Of a stretch of 6,407 nt of DNA, positions 1-6,067 are shown in pieces; within the stretch, counting starts at the first letter, position 1; each line of letters starts with the position of its first letter. The translations under genes were made by a program, and so were the position numbers. Origin of the DNA: CBCYMI01 sp965183855 (GTDB lineage: Bacteria > Pseudomonadota > Alphaproteobacteria > Caulobacterales > Maricaulaceae); the NCBI GenBank assembly GCA_965183855.1, contig CBCYMI010000021.1, positions 1-6,407 of the forward strand. Reading direction: 5' to 3'. The notes under the pieces are model-generated. The model was not told the origin of the DNA and did no database searches. It saw only the letters and a list, made by a program, of their open reading frames with translations.

Positions 1-1164
1 GATCCTTCAAAACCAACACGAACAAACCCATTACCTAAAGCATATACAATAACACAAACAGAGCTTAATAAAATAGAAAAAAAACTTACAAACTTTCCAG
101 AAATGAAAGCTGTAAGATCGGCAATCAAAACTCTTAATAATCAAATTATTGACCAGGTCTTTCCTATGTCTTCAACCAACCCTGAAAATGTTAAGCGAGT
201 AGAAAAGATTATTTCTAAAAAAGACTGGAATTATTTATTTCCCAAACGAGCTCCTCAATATACATACCGTCACTTTCTACAAGCAATTGCCAAATTTCCT
301 GCTTTTTGTGGAACCTATAAAGATGGTAGAGATTCTCAAAAAATCTGTAGGAAATCTCTTGCAACCATGTTTGCACACTTTACACAAGAAACAGGAGGAC
401 ATACAGCACATTGGGAGGTTCCTGAATGGCGCCAAGGACTCGTTCATGTCCGAGAAATGGGATGGACAGAAAAAATGCGTGGAGGATATAATGGAGAATG
501 TAATCCTAAAATATGGCAAGGGCAAACTTGGCCATGCGGTAAATTTAAAAATGGGGATTATAAATCCTATTTTGGTCGTGGCGCAAAGCAATTAAATTAT
601 AATTATGGCCCTTTTTCCGATGCAATATTTGGTACAGTACATACCTTATTAAAAAAACCAGAAATGGTTGCAGACACATGGTTAAATCTAGCATCCGCAA
701 TTTTCTTTTTTATATATCCTCAACCACCAAAACCAAGCATGCTTCATGTTATTGATGGAACATGGAAACCAAATCAAACTGATCTCAAAAATGGGTTAAA
801 AAAAGGATTTGGCGTAACAACACAAATTATTAATGGTGGAGTAGAATGTGGTGGTCGTGTGGAAATTGCTCAATCCTTAAACCGTATTAAATATTATAAA
901 CACTTTGTAAAACATCTAGACGTTTCAATTGCTGATAACGAGATTTTAGGATGTAAGAGTATGAAACAATTTGATGCGTCTGGTCAAGGCGCACTTAATA
1001 TATATTGGGAAAAAGACTGGAGCTGGTCAGCAAATTTACCCGATGGAAAAGCCTATTCTTGTAAACTGGTTGGATATCAAACCCCCTTTTCGGCTTTTAA
1101 AAAAGGAGATTATACAAAATGTGTTCAAAAACATTTTCCAGATATTAAAATTCTTCATCAATAA
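1..1164 (+). CDS. GH19-family chitinase, 5'-truncated by the window edge
   Basis: Glycoside hydrolase family 19 enzymes cut beta-1,4 bonds in chitin with inversion. Residues are numbered from the codon at base 1. Family hallmarks appear in order: FTQETGGH with the likely general acid Glu130, WRQGLVHVREMG with the second catalytic Glu152, YFGRG (190-194), NYNYGP (199-204), FIYPQPPKPSMLHVIDG (about 237-253) and GFGVTTQIINGGVECGG (269-285). Eight cysteines (103, 116, 167, 179, 283, 318, 354, 374) suggest disulfides and export. The first ATG is at base 103, but the frame is open from base 1, with a Pro/Thr/Asn-rich stretch resembling a linker, and that ATG lacks a Shine-Dalgarno. The real start, any signal peptide and any N-terminal binding domain therefore lie upstream. 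The C-terminal tail of about 80 residues after the catalytic core is unassigned. Compared with the usual QLSYNYNYGP or QLSWNYNYGP, this protein reads QLNYNYGP, two residues shorter. A phage-type or peptidoglycan-active GH19 is the alternative, but the PQPPKPSMLHVIDG pattern favours a chitinase. Confidence 0.93.
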   Translation, partial: DPSKPTRTNPLPKAYTITQTELNKIEKKLTNFPEMKAVRSAIKTLNNQIIDQVFPMSSTNPENVKRVEKIISKKDWNYLFPKRAPQYTYRHFLQAIAKFPAFCGTYKDGRDSQKICRKSLATMFAHFTQETGGHTAHWEVPEWRQGLVHVREMGWTEKMRGGYNGECNPKIWQGQTWPCGKFKNGDYKSYFGRGAKQLNYNYGPFSDAIFGTVHTLLKKPEMVADTWLNLASAIFFFIYPQPPKPSMLHVIDGTWKPNQTDLKNGLKKGFGVTTQIINGGVECGGRVEIAQSLNRIKYYKHFVKHLDVSIADNEILGCKSMKQFDASGQGALNIYWEKDWSWSANLPDGKAYSCKLVGYQTPFSAFKKGDYTKCVQKHFPDIKILHQ

Positions 1165-1226
1165 ATCTTTAAACTCTGTTGAAAACTATTATTATTTAAT
1201 ACTCTATATCTTTTTAAGAAGGTTAT

Positions 1227-1253
1227 ACCGTCTTCTATCAGAGGTTTTTTATT
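1227..1253 (+). terminator. Candidate rho-independent terminator after the chitinase gene
   Basis: The arm ACC-G-TCT (1227-1233, with one bulged G) pairs with AGAGGT (1240-1245) around a 6-base loop. A run of T (1245-1250) and a further T-rich stretch follow. It lies about 63 bases beyond the chitinase stop codon. The stem is short. An overlapping alternative hairpin exists at 1216-1234 (AAGA and GGT pairing with ACC and TCTT), so the exact fold is uncertain. Confidence 0.42.
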
Positions 1254-1290
1254 TAATAACTCAGATATAATCTATCCTTTCTGATATATT

Positions 1291-1329
1291 AAAAAAACAA
1301 GATTGACTTAAATGAGATAGGTTTTTTTT
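1291..1329. terminator. Possible bidirectional A-tract/T-tract terminator
   Basis: AAAAAAAC (1291-1298) can pair with GTTTTTTTT (1321-1329) across a 22-base loop. Each strand would therefore end its hairpin in a U-rich tract. It sits between the chitinase gene reading right and the minus-strand remnant reading left, whose last stop codon is at 1328-1330, as expected for a shared terminator of convergent genes. The stem is almost all A:T and the loop is long, so this is tentative. Confidence 0.3.
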
Positions 1330-2101
1330 ATTTTTTGGGCATATTTACGTGCTCATTTAAATTCTCCAGGTTGAACCTAAATTCACCCTCTTTCAAGAAT
1401 AAATGAATGTTCTTTTGAAATATCGTTATCTTTGTGTAAATCACGCTTTGCATGTTTCAACAACTGCTAAATCCCATTGAATATGACACTGTTATGATCT
1501 TTCTTATCCGTAAATCATTATTGATTTTCATCGTGGTGAAATGCCGACATATCTTATATGTTCGCAAACTATTCGTATACACAAAAAACCTGGATTCTTA
1601 TCTCTTATGACAGGAATAAAATATATTGCTGAAAATATTTGCAATCAGTTTTGTATAGATTTTTCATCATGGTTTCACAAGATAAAGACAGTGTATTTTG
1701 ATGGAATAACTCTTCTTGTATAGTGTTTTCCATCACAGTTTAACACGTTAGAGATCGCCAGCTTTGCCATGATTAATGTCTGCCAACACAAGATTTGTTC
1801 CCTCCAGTCTCACCTAAATAGGGATTTTATCTTCAAGTTTAAAGGCTGTTATTTCTCAAATCTTATGGTAAAAAAGCATTTCCGAGTAATACTTTGTTTT
1901 TCCTAAATCACATGCAAGTTTCACTGTTACACTAGCAATAAACAGCTTAACTTAAGCTAGATTGCTTGTAAGCACTTCCTTTGCAACGCCTTCTTGTCAT
2001 ACAATAAAGCTAATATTTTTGGATAATCCAGATCTACCCCAAAAAATAATATCAACATAATTATCCTCTTTTAGTAAATAATAATGTGCTAACTTCCCTC
2101 T
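1328..2101 (-). pseudogene. Decayed protein-coding gene of unknown family
   Basis: No intact gene is present, but the minus strand reads as protein-like text broken by stops and frame changes. From its 5' side, one frame gives LAHYYLLKEDNYVDIIFW (bases 2036-2092), then stops. The same frame continues with QEGVAKEVLTSNLA, VKLACDLGKTKYYSEMLF (about 1871-1921), ITAFKLEDKIPI and VRLEGTNLVLADINHGKAG (1757-1813), split by single stops. Further on, another frame gives NPGFLCIRIVCEHIRYVG near 1540-1595. A further frame gives TDKKDHNSVIFNGI, a stop, then LLKHAKRDLHKDNDISKE (about 1410-1463). A shift near 1386 leads into FRFNLENLNEHVNMPKK and a final TAA at 1328-1330. Charged, well-mixed residues and consistent orientation support an old coding region of roughly 250 codons or more. 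Several stops (TAG, TAA, TGA) could have come from Gln or Arg codons by C-to-T change. I do not recognise the family. The spacing between pieces and the true 5' end are uncertain. Confidence 0.5.
1944..1958. repeat. 15-bp perfect palindrome
   Basis: AGCTTAA-C-TTAAGCT is a perfect 7-bp inverted repeat around one central base. CTAGC (1932-1936) and GCTAG (1956-1960) provide a second, overlapping pair of arms around it. It lies inside the decayed minus-strand gene at one of its in-frame stops and has no intact gene next to it. It may be a chance structure in decayed DNA. Confidence 0.4.
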
Positions 2102-2136
2102 ATATTAGAATTATAATTTCCCATATATAACTCTCA

Positions 2137-2298
2137 TTAAAAACGCACTTCTTTATTTACAATTTTATACGCTTTCGAAAAAAACGACTAAAGCCAAGCC
2201 TTTCTCAATTTATTTAAAGACGTTTTTATATTTCTATCTAATAAAGGACGAACTGAAAATTTAAATATAGAGCTAGAGTTTAGAATATTATTAACACC
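2137..2298 (-). pseudogene. Coding remnant with an in-frame amber stop, unknown family
   Basis: On the minus strand one frame runs for 53 codons between stops, interrupted only by a TAG at 2188-2190. The first half includes FKFSVRPLLDRNIKTSLNK and LRKAWL. The second half is SFFSKAYKIVNKEVRF, ending in TAA at 2137-2139. The basic, amphipathic composition looks like real protein. There is no convincing start codon or Shine-Dalgarno. It has the same orientation as the decayed gene at 1328-2101 and lies just on its 5' side, so both may be parts of one lost gene of nearly 1 kb. Family not recognised. Confidence 0.38.
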
Positions 2299-2372
2299 CT
2301 AGTTTTTAATGGTTTGAGTTTAATAAGAAGCAAAAACGTCAATTACTATCCTGAACGTTAAATGATATTTAC

Positions 2373-2405
2373 CTTGTAAAACAAGCTAATGTCTTACATA
2401 GTAAG
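2373..2405. promoter_or_regulatory. Twin 13-bp palindromes, operator-like
   Basis: Two hyphenated palindromes of the same form lie side by side: CTTGT-AAA-ACAAG (2373-2385) and CTTAC-ATA-GTAAG (2393-2405). Each has perfect 5-bp arms and a 3-base centre. Both begin CTT and end AAG. Their centres are 20 bp apart, close to two turns of the helix, so dimers bound to each would sit on the same face. They overlap the best candidate -35 and -10 hexamers before the phosphatase gene. An immediately following TAAGCTTA (2402-2409) adds symmetry. The binding protein, if any, is unknown. Confidence 0.4.
2374..2402 (+). promoter_or_regulatory. Candidate sigma70-type promoter for the phosphatase gene
   Basis: TTGTAA (2374-2379) and CATAGT (2397-2402) are 17 bp apart, each matching four of six consensus positions. 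Transcription would begin near 2409 and give a leader of about 69 bases before the start codon chosen at 2478. The hexamers are weak and AT-rich DNA yields many such matches, so support comes mainly from position and from the overlapping palindromes. Confidence 0.28.
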
Positions 2406-2466
2406 CTTAAACGAAAAAAATGAATGATTTCTATCATAATATTTATTAACCCAACCGCTAAACAAA

Positions 2467-2480
2467 AGAGATCTATGATG
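2467..2480 (+). promoter_or_regulatory. Shine-Dalgarno deciding the phosphatase start
   Basis: AGAG (2467-2470) lies 4 bases before ATG 2475 and 7 bases before ATG 2478. The farther in-frame ATG at 2424 is preceded only by a run of A and would add a hydrophobic 18-residue lead that this family does not need. The site therefore favours ATG 2478 (or 2475). Confidence 0.45.
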
Positions 2481-3290
2481 ATTAATTTCATATCATTAAA
2501 AACAATATTACTCGATTTGGGTCTTATAACCAGAAAGAAAATTCTTGATATCCAAAAGCATGGCTTAAAAGTACAACAAAAGTCAGATGCTAGTTTGGTA
2601 ACAAATGCTGATATAGAATGCGAATCAATTATTTTAAAAACTCTGGAAAAAGTTTATCCTAATATTCCCATTATAAGTGAGGAATTGGTTTCAAATAAAA
2701 TTATTCCAGACTATCAAGATTATTTTTTTTGTGTTGATCCGATAGATGGAACCCATAATTATATTAAACAAAAATCCAGTTTTACAATTAATATCGCACT
2801 CATTCATAAAACTATTCCAATAGCAGGAATGATTTGTGCCCCAGCTTTAAATAAAATTTATTATGGCGATTTAAAACAAGGAGCTAGCCTATATTTTATT
2901 AAGAATCATAATCTTGACAAGAAACATCAATTAAATGTTAGAAAACCAGATCAGAATAATCTTGAAGCTGTGGTTAGTCTTTTTCGAAAATCAAGTCAAC
3001 TAACAACATATTTAAAAAAGTTAGGTGTAAAAAAAATTACCCCTGTTGGATCTTCCCTAAAATTCTGTTTACTTGCTGAAGGAAAAGCAGATATTTATGC
3101 AAGGCTGGATTCAATCATGGAGTGGGATATTGCAGCAGGAGACGCTATTTTAAGAGCAGCTGGAGGAATAACATTAGAAATGAACCATTCTCCCATTCAC
3201 TATGGTATATATAATCCAAATTTTAAAACTCCTGGTTTTATTGCCAAAGCGCGAGAACCATCCATTCATCTAAACGACGTTCAAATTTGA
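2478..3290 (+). CDS. cysQ: CysQ-like 3'(2'),5'-bisphosphate nucleotidase (IMPase family)
   Basis: CysQ removes the 3'-phosphate from 3'-phosphoadenosine 5'-phosphate to give AMP, clearing a by-product of sulfate assimilation. It is a Mg-dependent, lithium-sensitive, cytoplasmic enzyme. The 270-residue product has the metal-site set of the inositol monophosphatase superfamily: VTNAD (41-45), SEE (67-69), DPIDGT (87-92) and EWDIAAGD (215-222). GSSLKF (191-196) and LRAAGG (225-230) match the CysQ branch rather than SuhB. FTINIAL (102-108) also fits. After DPIDGT the residues are HNYIK where CysQ usually has KEFI. That is a partial drift towards the inositol phosphatase form (TTNF), so substrate choice is less certain than the fold. 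The start was chosen by the AGAG site and by family length; 2475 and 2424 are in-frame alternatives. No sulfate-assimilation gene is in view. The gene stands alone between decayed regions, with a stem-loop over its stop codon. Confidence 0.88.
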   Translation: MINFISLKTILLDLGLITRKKILDIQKHGLKVQQKSDASLVTNADIECESIILKTLEKVYPNIPIISEELVSNKIIPDYQDYFFCVDPIDGTHNYIKQKSSFTINIALIHKTIPIAGMICAPALNKIYYGDLKQGASLYFIKNHNLDKKHQLNVRKPDQNNLEAVVSLFRKSSQLTTYLKKLGVKKITPVGSSLKFCLLAEGKADIYARLDSIMEWDIAAGDAILRAAGGITLEMNHSPIHYGIYNPNFKTPGFIAKAREPSIHLNDVQI

Positions 3291-3309
3291 TGTGTGTTGT
3301 AATTTGAAC
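3279..3309 (+). terminator. 9-bp stem-loop spanning the phosphatase stop codon
   Basis: GTTCAAATT (3279-3287) is the exact reverse complement of AATTTGAAC (3301-3309), with a 13-base loop that starts with the TGA stop codon. A pyrimidine-rich but not T-only stretch (TCTATATTCTCTT) follows. It could end transcription or protect the 3' end of the message. The missing U-tract makes intrinsic termination uncertain. Confidence 0.42.
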
Positions 3310-3393
3310 AATCTATATTCTCTTAGAAATAAAAACATAAGAAAACCAAATTCCTAAGATGTATTATCTGAAATGGGATGAGAAAGAAATAAG

Positions 3394-3689
3394 GTGCATA
3401 AACTGATAGAACAGCTTGTTGCGAATATAATTGCAGATTATACTACAATCAAACAGATTGGTATAAATCTAAGAGATCAGCTTATGCCTTTTAAGGATTT
3501 TGTAAAAGAATTGCCTTATCTCCTAATGTTTTGGATCATATTCTAAAAAGATGATATTCATCATATCAAAGCATGACGAAAGCTCATAACAGTTTCGGAG
3601 AAAAAATTAATGTGATGAGAGGTGTTTTAGAAGTGTTTGAAATACGCGCTATGCAAAAATATGACAGGAAAAAGGGTGTTTTTGGTTAG
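3394..3689 (+). pseudogene. Frameshifted plus-strand coding remnant, unknown family
   Basis: From a GTG at 3394 one frame gives VHKLIEQLVANIIADYTTIK and then IGINLRDQLMPFKDFVKE, ending at a TAA at 3544-3546. Near 3510 the third frame takes over more naturally with ALSPNVLDHILKR, hits TGA at 3552-3554, then resumes as SSYQSMTKAHNSFGEKI and MRGVLEVFEIRAMQKYDRK until TAG at 3687-3689. One frameshift and one internal stop would join these into about 98 residues of helical, charged protein. An in-phase ATG start with a Shine-Dalgarno is lacking. A short stretch upstream in another frame (MYYLKWDEKE, from 3359) may be its lost beginning. I do not recognise the family. Confidence 0.45.
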
Positions 3690-4113
3690 GGTGTATCCGA
3701 AAAGGGAGGCTGGATATGCTTCCAGTCAGATATTATATGTCTCCTGTTCTTATAACTCAAACTGATCGGCTCATCCCTATGCGCTATATATAAGCCATCA
3801 TGCCCTTTATTGAACACAATATAATTTAGGATCACATTATTTATAAAGAGTTTATACAGAGTTTATAAAGATTGCTTGGATATCATGCGTTGGATCCAAG
3901 CGGTTTTAAGCATGTTTTGTCAAAGCCTCAACGCGGTTTGCAGAAAAAATAAATTATATGAGTGAAGTTAAAACCTTTTGGAACCAAAGAAAATACCACA
4001 AATACAAAGTGTAAGGATGTCGCCTAAAGCATATCTTTTGAAGGAATGTGCCAGCAGTTCAACTGACCTAAAACCAAAAGAAAATAAACAGAAAATTAAA
4101 ATATCTATTAATT
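3690..4113. other. Gene-poor stretch with scattered short open frames
   Basis: No gene can be supported here. Short protein-like pieces occur on the plus strand in different frames, for example LGYHALDPSGFKHVLSKPQ near 3875-3931. A 32-codon frame from ATG 4017 to TAA 4113-4115 has AAGG directly against the ATG, too close to serve as a ribosome site. The stretch looks like further decayed coding DNA, possibly related to the remnant at 3394-3689. Confidence 0.4.
3841..3870. repeat. 11-bp tandem repeat inside TTATAAAG flanks
   Basis: AGAGTTTATA occurs at 3847-3856 and again at 3858-3867, an 11-bp period with one C between. TTATAAAG lies at both ends (3841-3848 and 3863-3870). The period is close to one helical turn, but there is no adjacent intact gene. 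It does not match a DnaA box. Function unknown, possibly chance in AT-rich DNA. Confidence 0.35.
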
Positions 4114-4146
4114 AAATAAAACGGCTCCTTTATTATTCTAATAGCC
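4114..4146 (-). terminator. Candidate rho-independent terminator of the ABC exporter gene
   Basis: Read on the minus strand, GGCT-ATTA, a GAA loop, TAAT, an AAAGG bulge and AGCC form an 8-bp interrupted stem (plus-strand 4123-4146). A G and TTTTATTT (4114-4122) follow. It starts 19 bases after the exporter stop codon at 4166-4168, the expected place. The 5-base bulge weakens it. Confidence 0.5.
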
Positions 4147-4165
4147 AAGCAATATAATTGGTTAT

Positions 4166-6019
4166 TTAAGATGATATAATAGGAGATTGTTTTTTTGAGA
4201 ATTGTATTTCACAGAGCCTTGCATATATCCCTTTTTGTTTAATTAGACTTTGATGTGTTCCTTGCTCTTTTACAGCTCCCTGGTCAAGAACATAAATCCA
4301 GTCGGCAGCTTGTACTGTTGATAATCGGTGTGCGATAACCAGAACGGTTTTTTCTTTTGCCAATTTTTTTAATTCTGTTTGAATATAATGTTCAGATTCT
4401 GCATCTAAGGCGCTTGTTACTTCATCTAATAATAAAATTGGACTTTTTCTTAGAATTGCTCTTGCAAGTGCAATTCTTTGTTTTTGTCCCCCTGAAAGCT
4501 TCTCTCCTGATTCTCCCGAGAATGTTTGATAATGCTCAGGCATATCCGTAATGAAGGAATGGGCTGCTGCTGATTTTGCAGCCATTTCTATTTCAGAAAA
4601 TTCAGCATTTAATCTTCCAAGTTTAATATTGGTTGAGATGGATTCATTAAATAAGATAATATCTTGACTGACATGTGCGATCTTGTCTCTAAGAGCATTC
4701 AATGTGATATGTTTTATATCCTGTCCATCGATTAGAATTTGTCCTGAATCAGGATCGTAAAGACGCAAAATCAAATTCATGAGAGTTGTTTTTCCTGCTC
4801 CTGAAGCGCCAACAATTGCAGTTATTTTTTTAGGTTGTATATCAAGATTAAGATTCGCTAACACGGTTTGATCTTTGGAATAGGTAAAACTTACATTTTT
4901 AAACTGGATATGTCCTGATTTAATCTGTACAGGCTGGACATGAATAGGATCTTTAATTTTTGGATCTTCATCCAGCAGATTAAAAATTCGAGAAAGAGCG
5001 GCAAGCCCCTCTTGAATAACGTTATTTAAAGTACCAAGAGCTCTGACAGAGCCTGCCCCTAATGCAATCGCTGTCAAGACGGTAGCAAAGTTTCCATAGG
5101 AGGTCGCGCCAGTACTGGTTCTCCATACACCAAATGTTAGGATGCCAACAATTGCAATACTGGTTAAGGCCTCTAAAATAGGATCCACTCCTGCATGTAA
5201 TGAAACGAGTTTTAATAAATGTTTTTTTCTTTTTTCAAACGCGTTTCCAGCACGATTTTGCTCATAATTTTGTAAATTATAGCTTCTTATAAAGCGTGCC
5301 GCTTTAAAGCTTTCTGTTAGGAAGGCTGTAATTTTCCCCAAATATTGTTGTGTGTCGGAAGATTCTCTGCGAAGCATACGACTGATTTTAATGATTGGAA
5401 AAAATGCAATTGGATAAACAACAAGAACAATCAGCGTTAACATCCAGTCCATATAAAGCATTAAGGCAATTAGTCCAAGAATTGTCAAACTATCTCTTGC
5501 AAGGTTATTAATGCTTCTTAGCAGGGCTTGCGATACTAGGTTGACATCATTCATAAATCGTGAAACCAGACTACCAGTATTTTCAATCTGAAAGCGGACA
5601 TAATCTGCTTTTAGCAAATGGTAGAACATTGTTTTTTGGAGGTCTCGTACAATTGAAAGAGCAATGGCGTTTGCAGAAAGAGTTTGCAAATATAATGCGA
5701 TAGCACGCGTGAACCCTGCCAGAATAATAAGCCCTGAAATAGACAGAACAAATTTTATTATTTTTTGAGTAGCACTTGATTGTGTGTCTTTTCCTAAATT
5801 ACCTAAATAATCAACTACAAATCCAATAAGAGCGGAATATCCTGCTGCGGTTGCAGCAACAAGAGCGCTTAAAGCAAGCGTAATAAGTAGTCTTTTCCAA
5901 TATTTGATAATAAACTGATTCCAAAAACGCCTTATTAATGCATATTGCTCATTTTTATTAAGCTTTTTTGGCTTTGAGACAAGGGGGGTGTTTTTATGAT
6001 TCTTTTGTGAATATGACAA
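4166..6019 (-). CDS. MsbA-family ABC exporter, fused permease and ATPase
   Basis: This is a half-size type IV ABC exporter that works as a homodimer in the inner membrane and pumps lipid or another hydrophobic substrate outward using ATP. The 617-residue product is complete. It has a basic cytoplasmic N-terminus (1-43), then a six-helix permease domain (clear segments near 44-66, 87-111, 177-210 and 285-335). The ATPase domain begins near 370: A-loop Tyr380, Walker A GASGAGKTT (404-412), Q-loop Gln452, signature LSGGQ (508-512), Walker B ILLLDE (528-533), D-loop SALD (536-539) and switch His564. All catalytic residues are present. Translation starts at TTG 6017-6019: a strong GAGGAGAG lies 7 bases upstream, an in-frame stop follows soon beyond it, and the first internal Met is only at residue 131. 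The family includes MsbA (lipid A flippase), but no lipopolysaccharide genes are adjacent, so a drug or peptide exporter remains possible. The gene is monocistronic as far as seen and convergent with the phosphatase gene. Confidence 0.94.
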   Translation of the reverse strand: MSYSQKNHKNTPLVSKPKKLNKNEQYALIRRFWNQFIIKYWKRLLITLALSALVAATAAGYSALIGFVVDYLGNLGKDTQSSATQKIIKFVLSISGLIILAGFTRAIALYLQTLSANAIALSIVRDLQKTMFYHLLKADYVRFQIENTGSLVSRFMNDVNLVSQALLRSINNLARDSLTILGLIALMLYMDWMLTLIVLVVYPIAFFPIIKISRMLRRESSDTQQYLGKITAFLTESFKAARFIRSYNLQNYEQNRAGNAFEKRKKHLLKLVSLHAGVDPILEALTSIAIVGILTFGVWRTSTGATSYGNFATVLTAIALGAGSVRALGTLNNVIQEGLAALSRIFNLLDEDPKIKDPIHVQPVQIKSGHIQFKNVSFTYSKDQTVLANLNLDIQPKKITAIVGASGAGKTTLMNLILRLYDPDSGQILIDGQDIKHITLNALRDKIAHVSQDIILFNESISTNIKLGRLNAEFSEIEMAAKSAAAHSFITDMPEHYQTFSGESGEKLSGGQKQRIALARAILRKSPILLLDEVTSALDAESEHYIQTELKKLAKEKTVLVIAHRLSTVQAADWIYVLDQGAVKEQGTHQSLIKQKGIYARLCEIQFSKKQSPIISS

Positions 6020-6026
6020 ATTAAAA

Positions 6027-6034
6027 CTCTCCTC
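6027..6034 (-). promoter_or_regulatory. Shine-Dalgarno fixing a TTG start
   Basis: GAGGAGAG on the minus strand contains AGGAG and ends 7 bases before the TTG codon at 6017-6019. No ATG or GTG is available in frame near the N-terminus, so this site decides the start of the exporter. Confidence 0.75.
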
Positions 6035-6039
6035 GTTTA

Positions 6040-6067
6040 ATTATTGTTATATTTATACATGGATCAA
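6040..6067 (-). promoter_or_regulatory. Possible promoter of the exporter gene
   Basis: On the minus strand TTGATC (6062-6067) and AATAAT (6040-6045) are 16 bp apart, matching four and five of six consensus positions. Initiation would fall near 6033, leaving a very short leader that begins at the Shine-Dalgarno, which argues for caution. The real promoter may be farther upstream. Confidence 0.25.

Noticed and set aside
1368..1378. AGGTTGAACCT, reminiscent of the T arm of a tRNA
   Set aside because: No acceptor, D or anticodon arms can be built around it, and it falls within the protein-like C-terminal end of the decayed gene.
1541..1723. 60-codon plus-strand frame starting MPTYLICSQTIRIH
   Set aside because: No Shine-Dalgarno, and it lies opposite the decayed minus-strand gene, whose frames look more protein-like. 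Treated as a shadow frame.
1165..2420. Insertion sequence or prophage remnant as the source of the gap
   Set aside because: No terminal inverted repeats, target duplications or recognisable transposase or integrase motifs were found in the fragments.
2420..2449. 9-codon frame MNDFYHNIY just before the phosphatase gene, possibly a leader peptide
   Set aside because: It has only a run of A before it, overlaps the in-frame ATG 2424, and shows no attenuator-like repeated codons or paired hairpins.
2424..2477. Upstream in-frame start adding 18 residues to the phosphatase
   Set aside because: No ribosome site. The family does not carry such an extension, and AGAG sits properly before ATG 2478.
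4017..4115. 32-codon frame from ATG 4017
   Set aside because: AAGG directly abuts the ATG, the product is a low-complexity Lys-rich tail, and another frame there is equally plausible.
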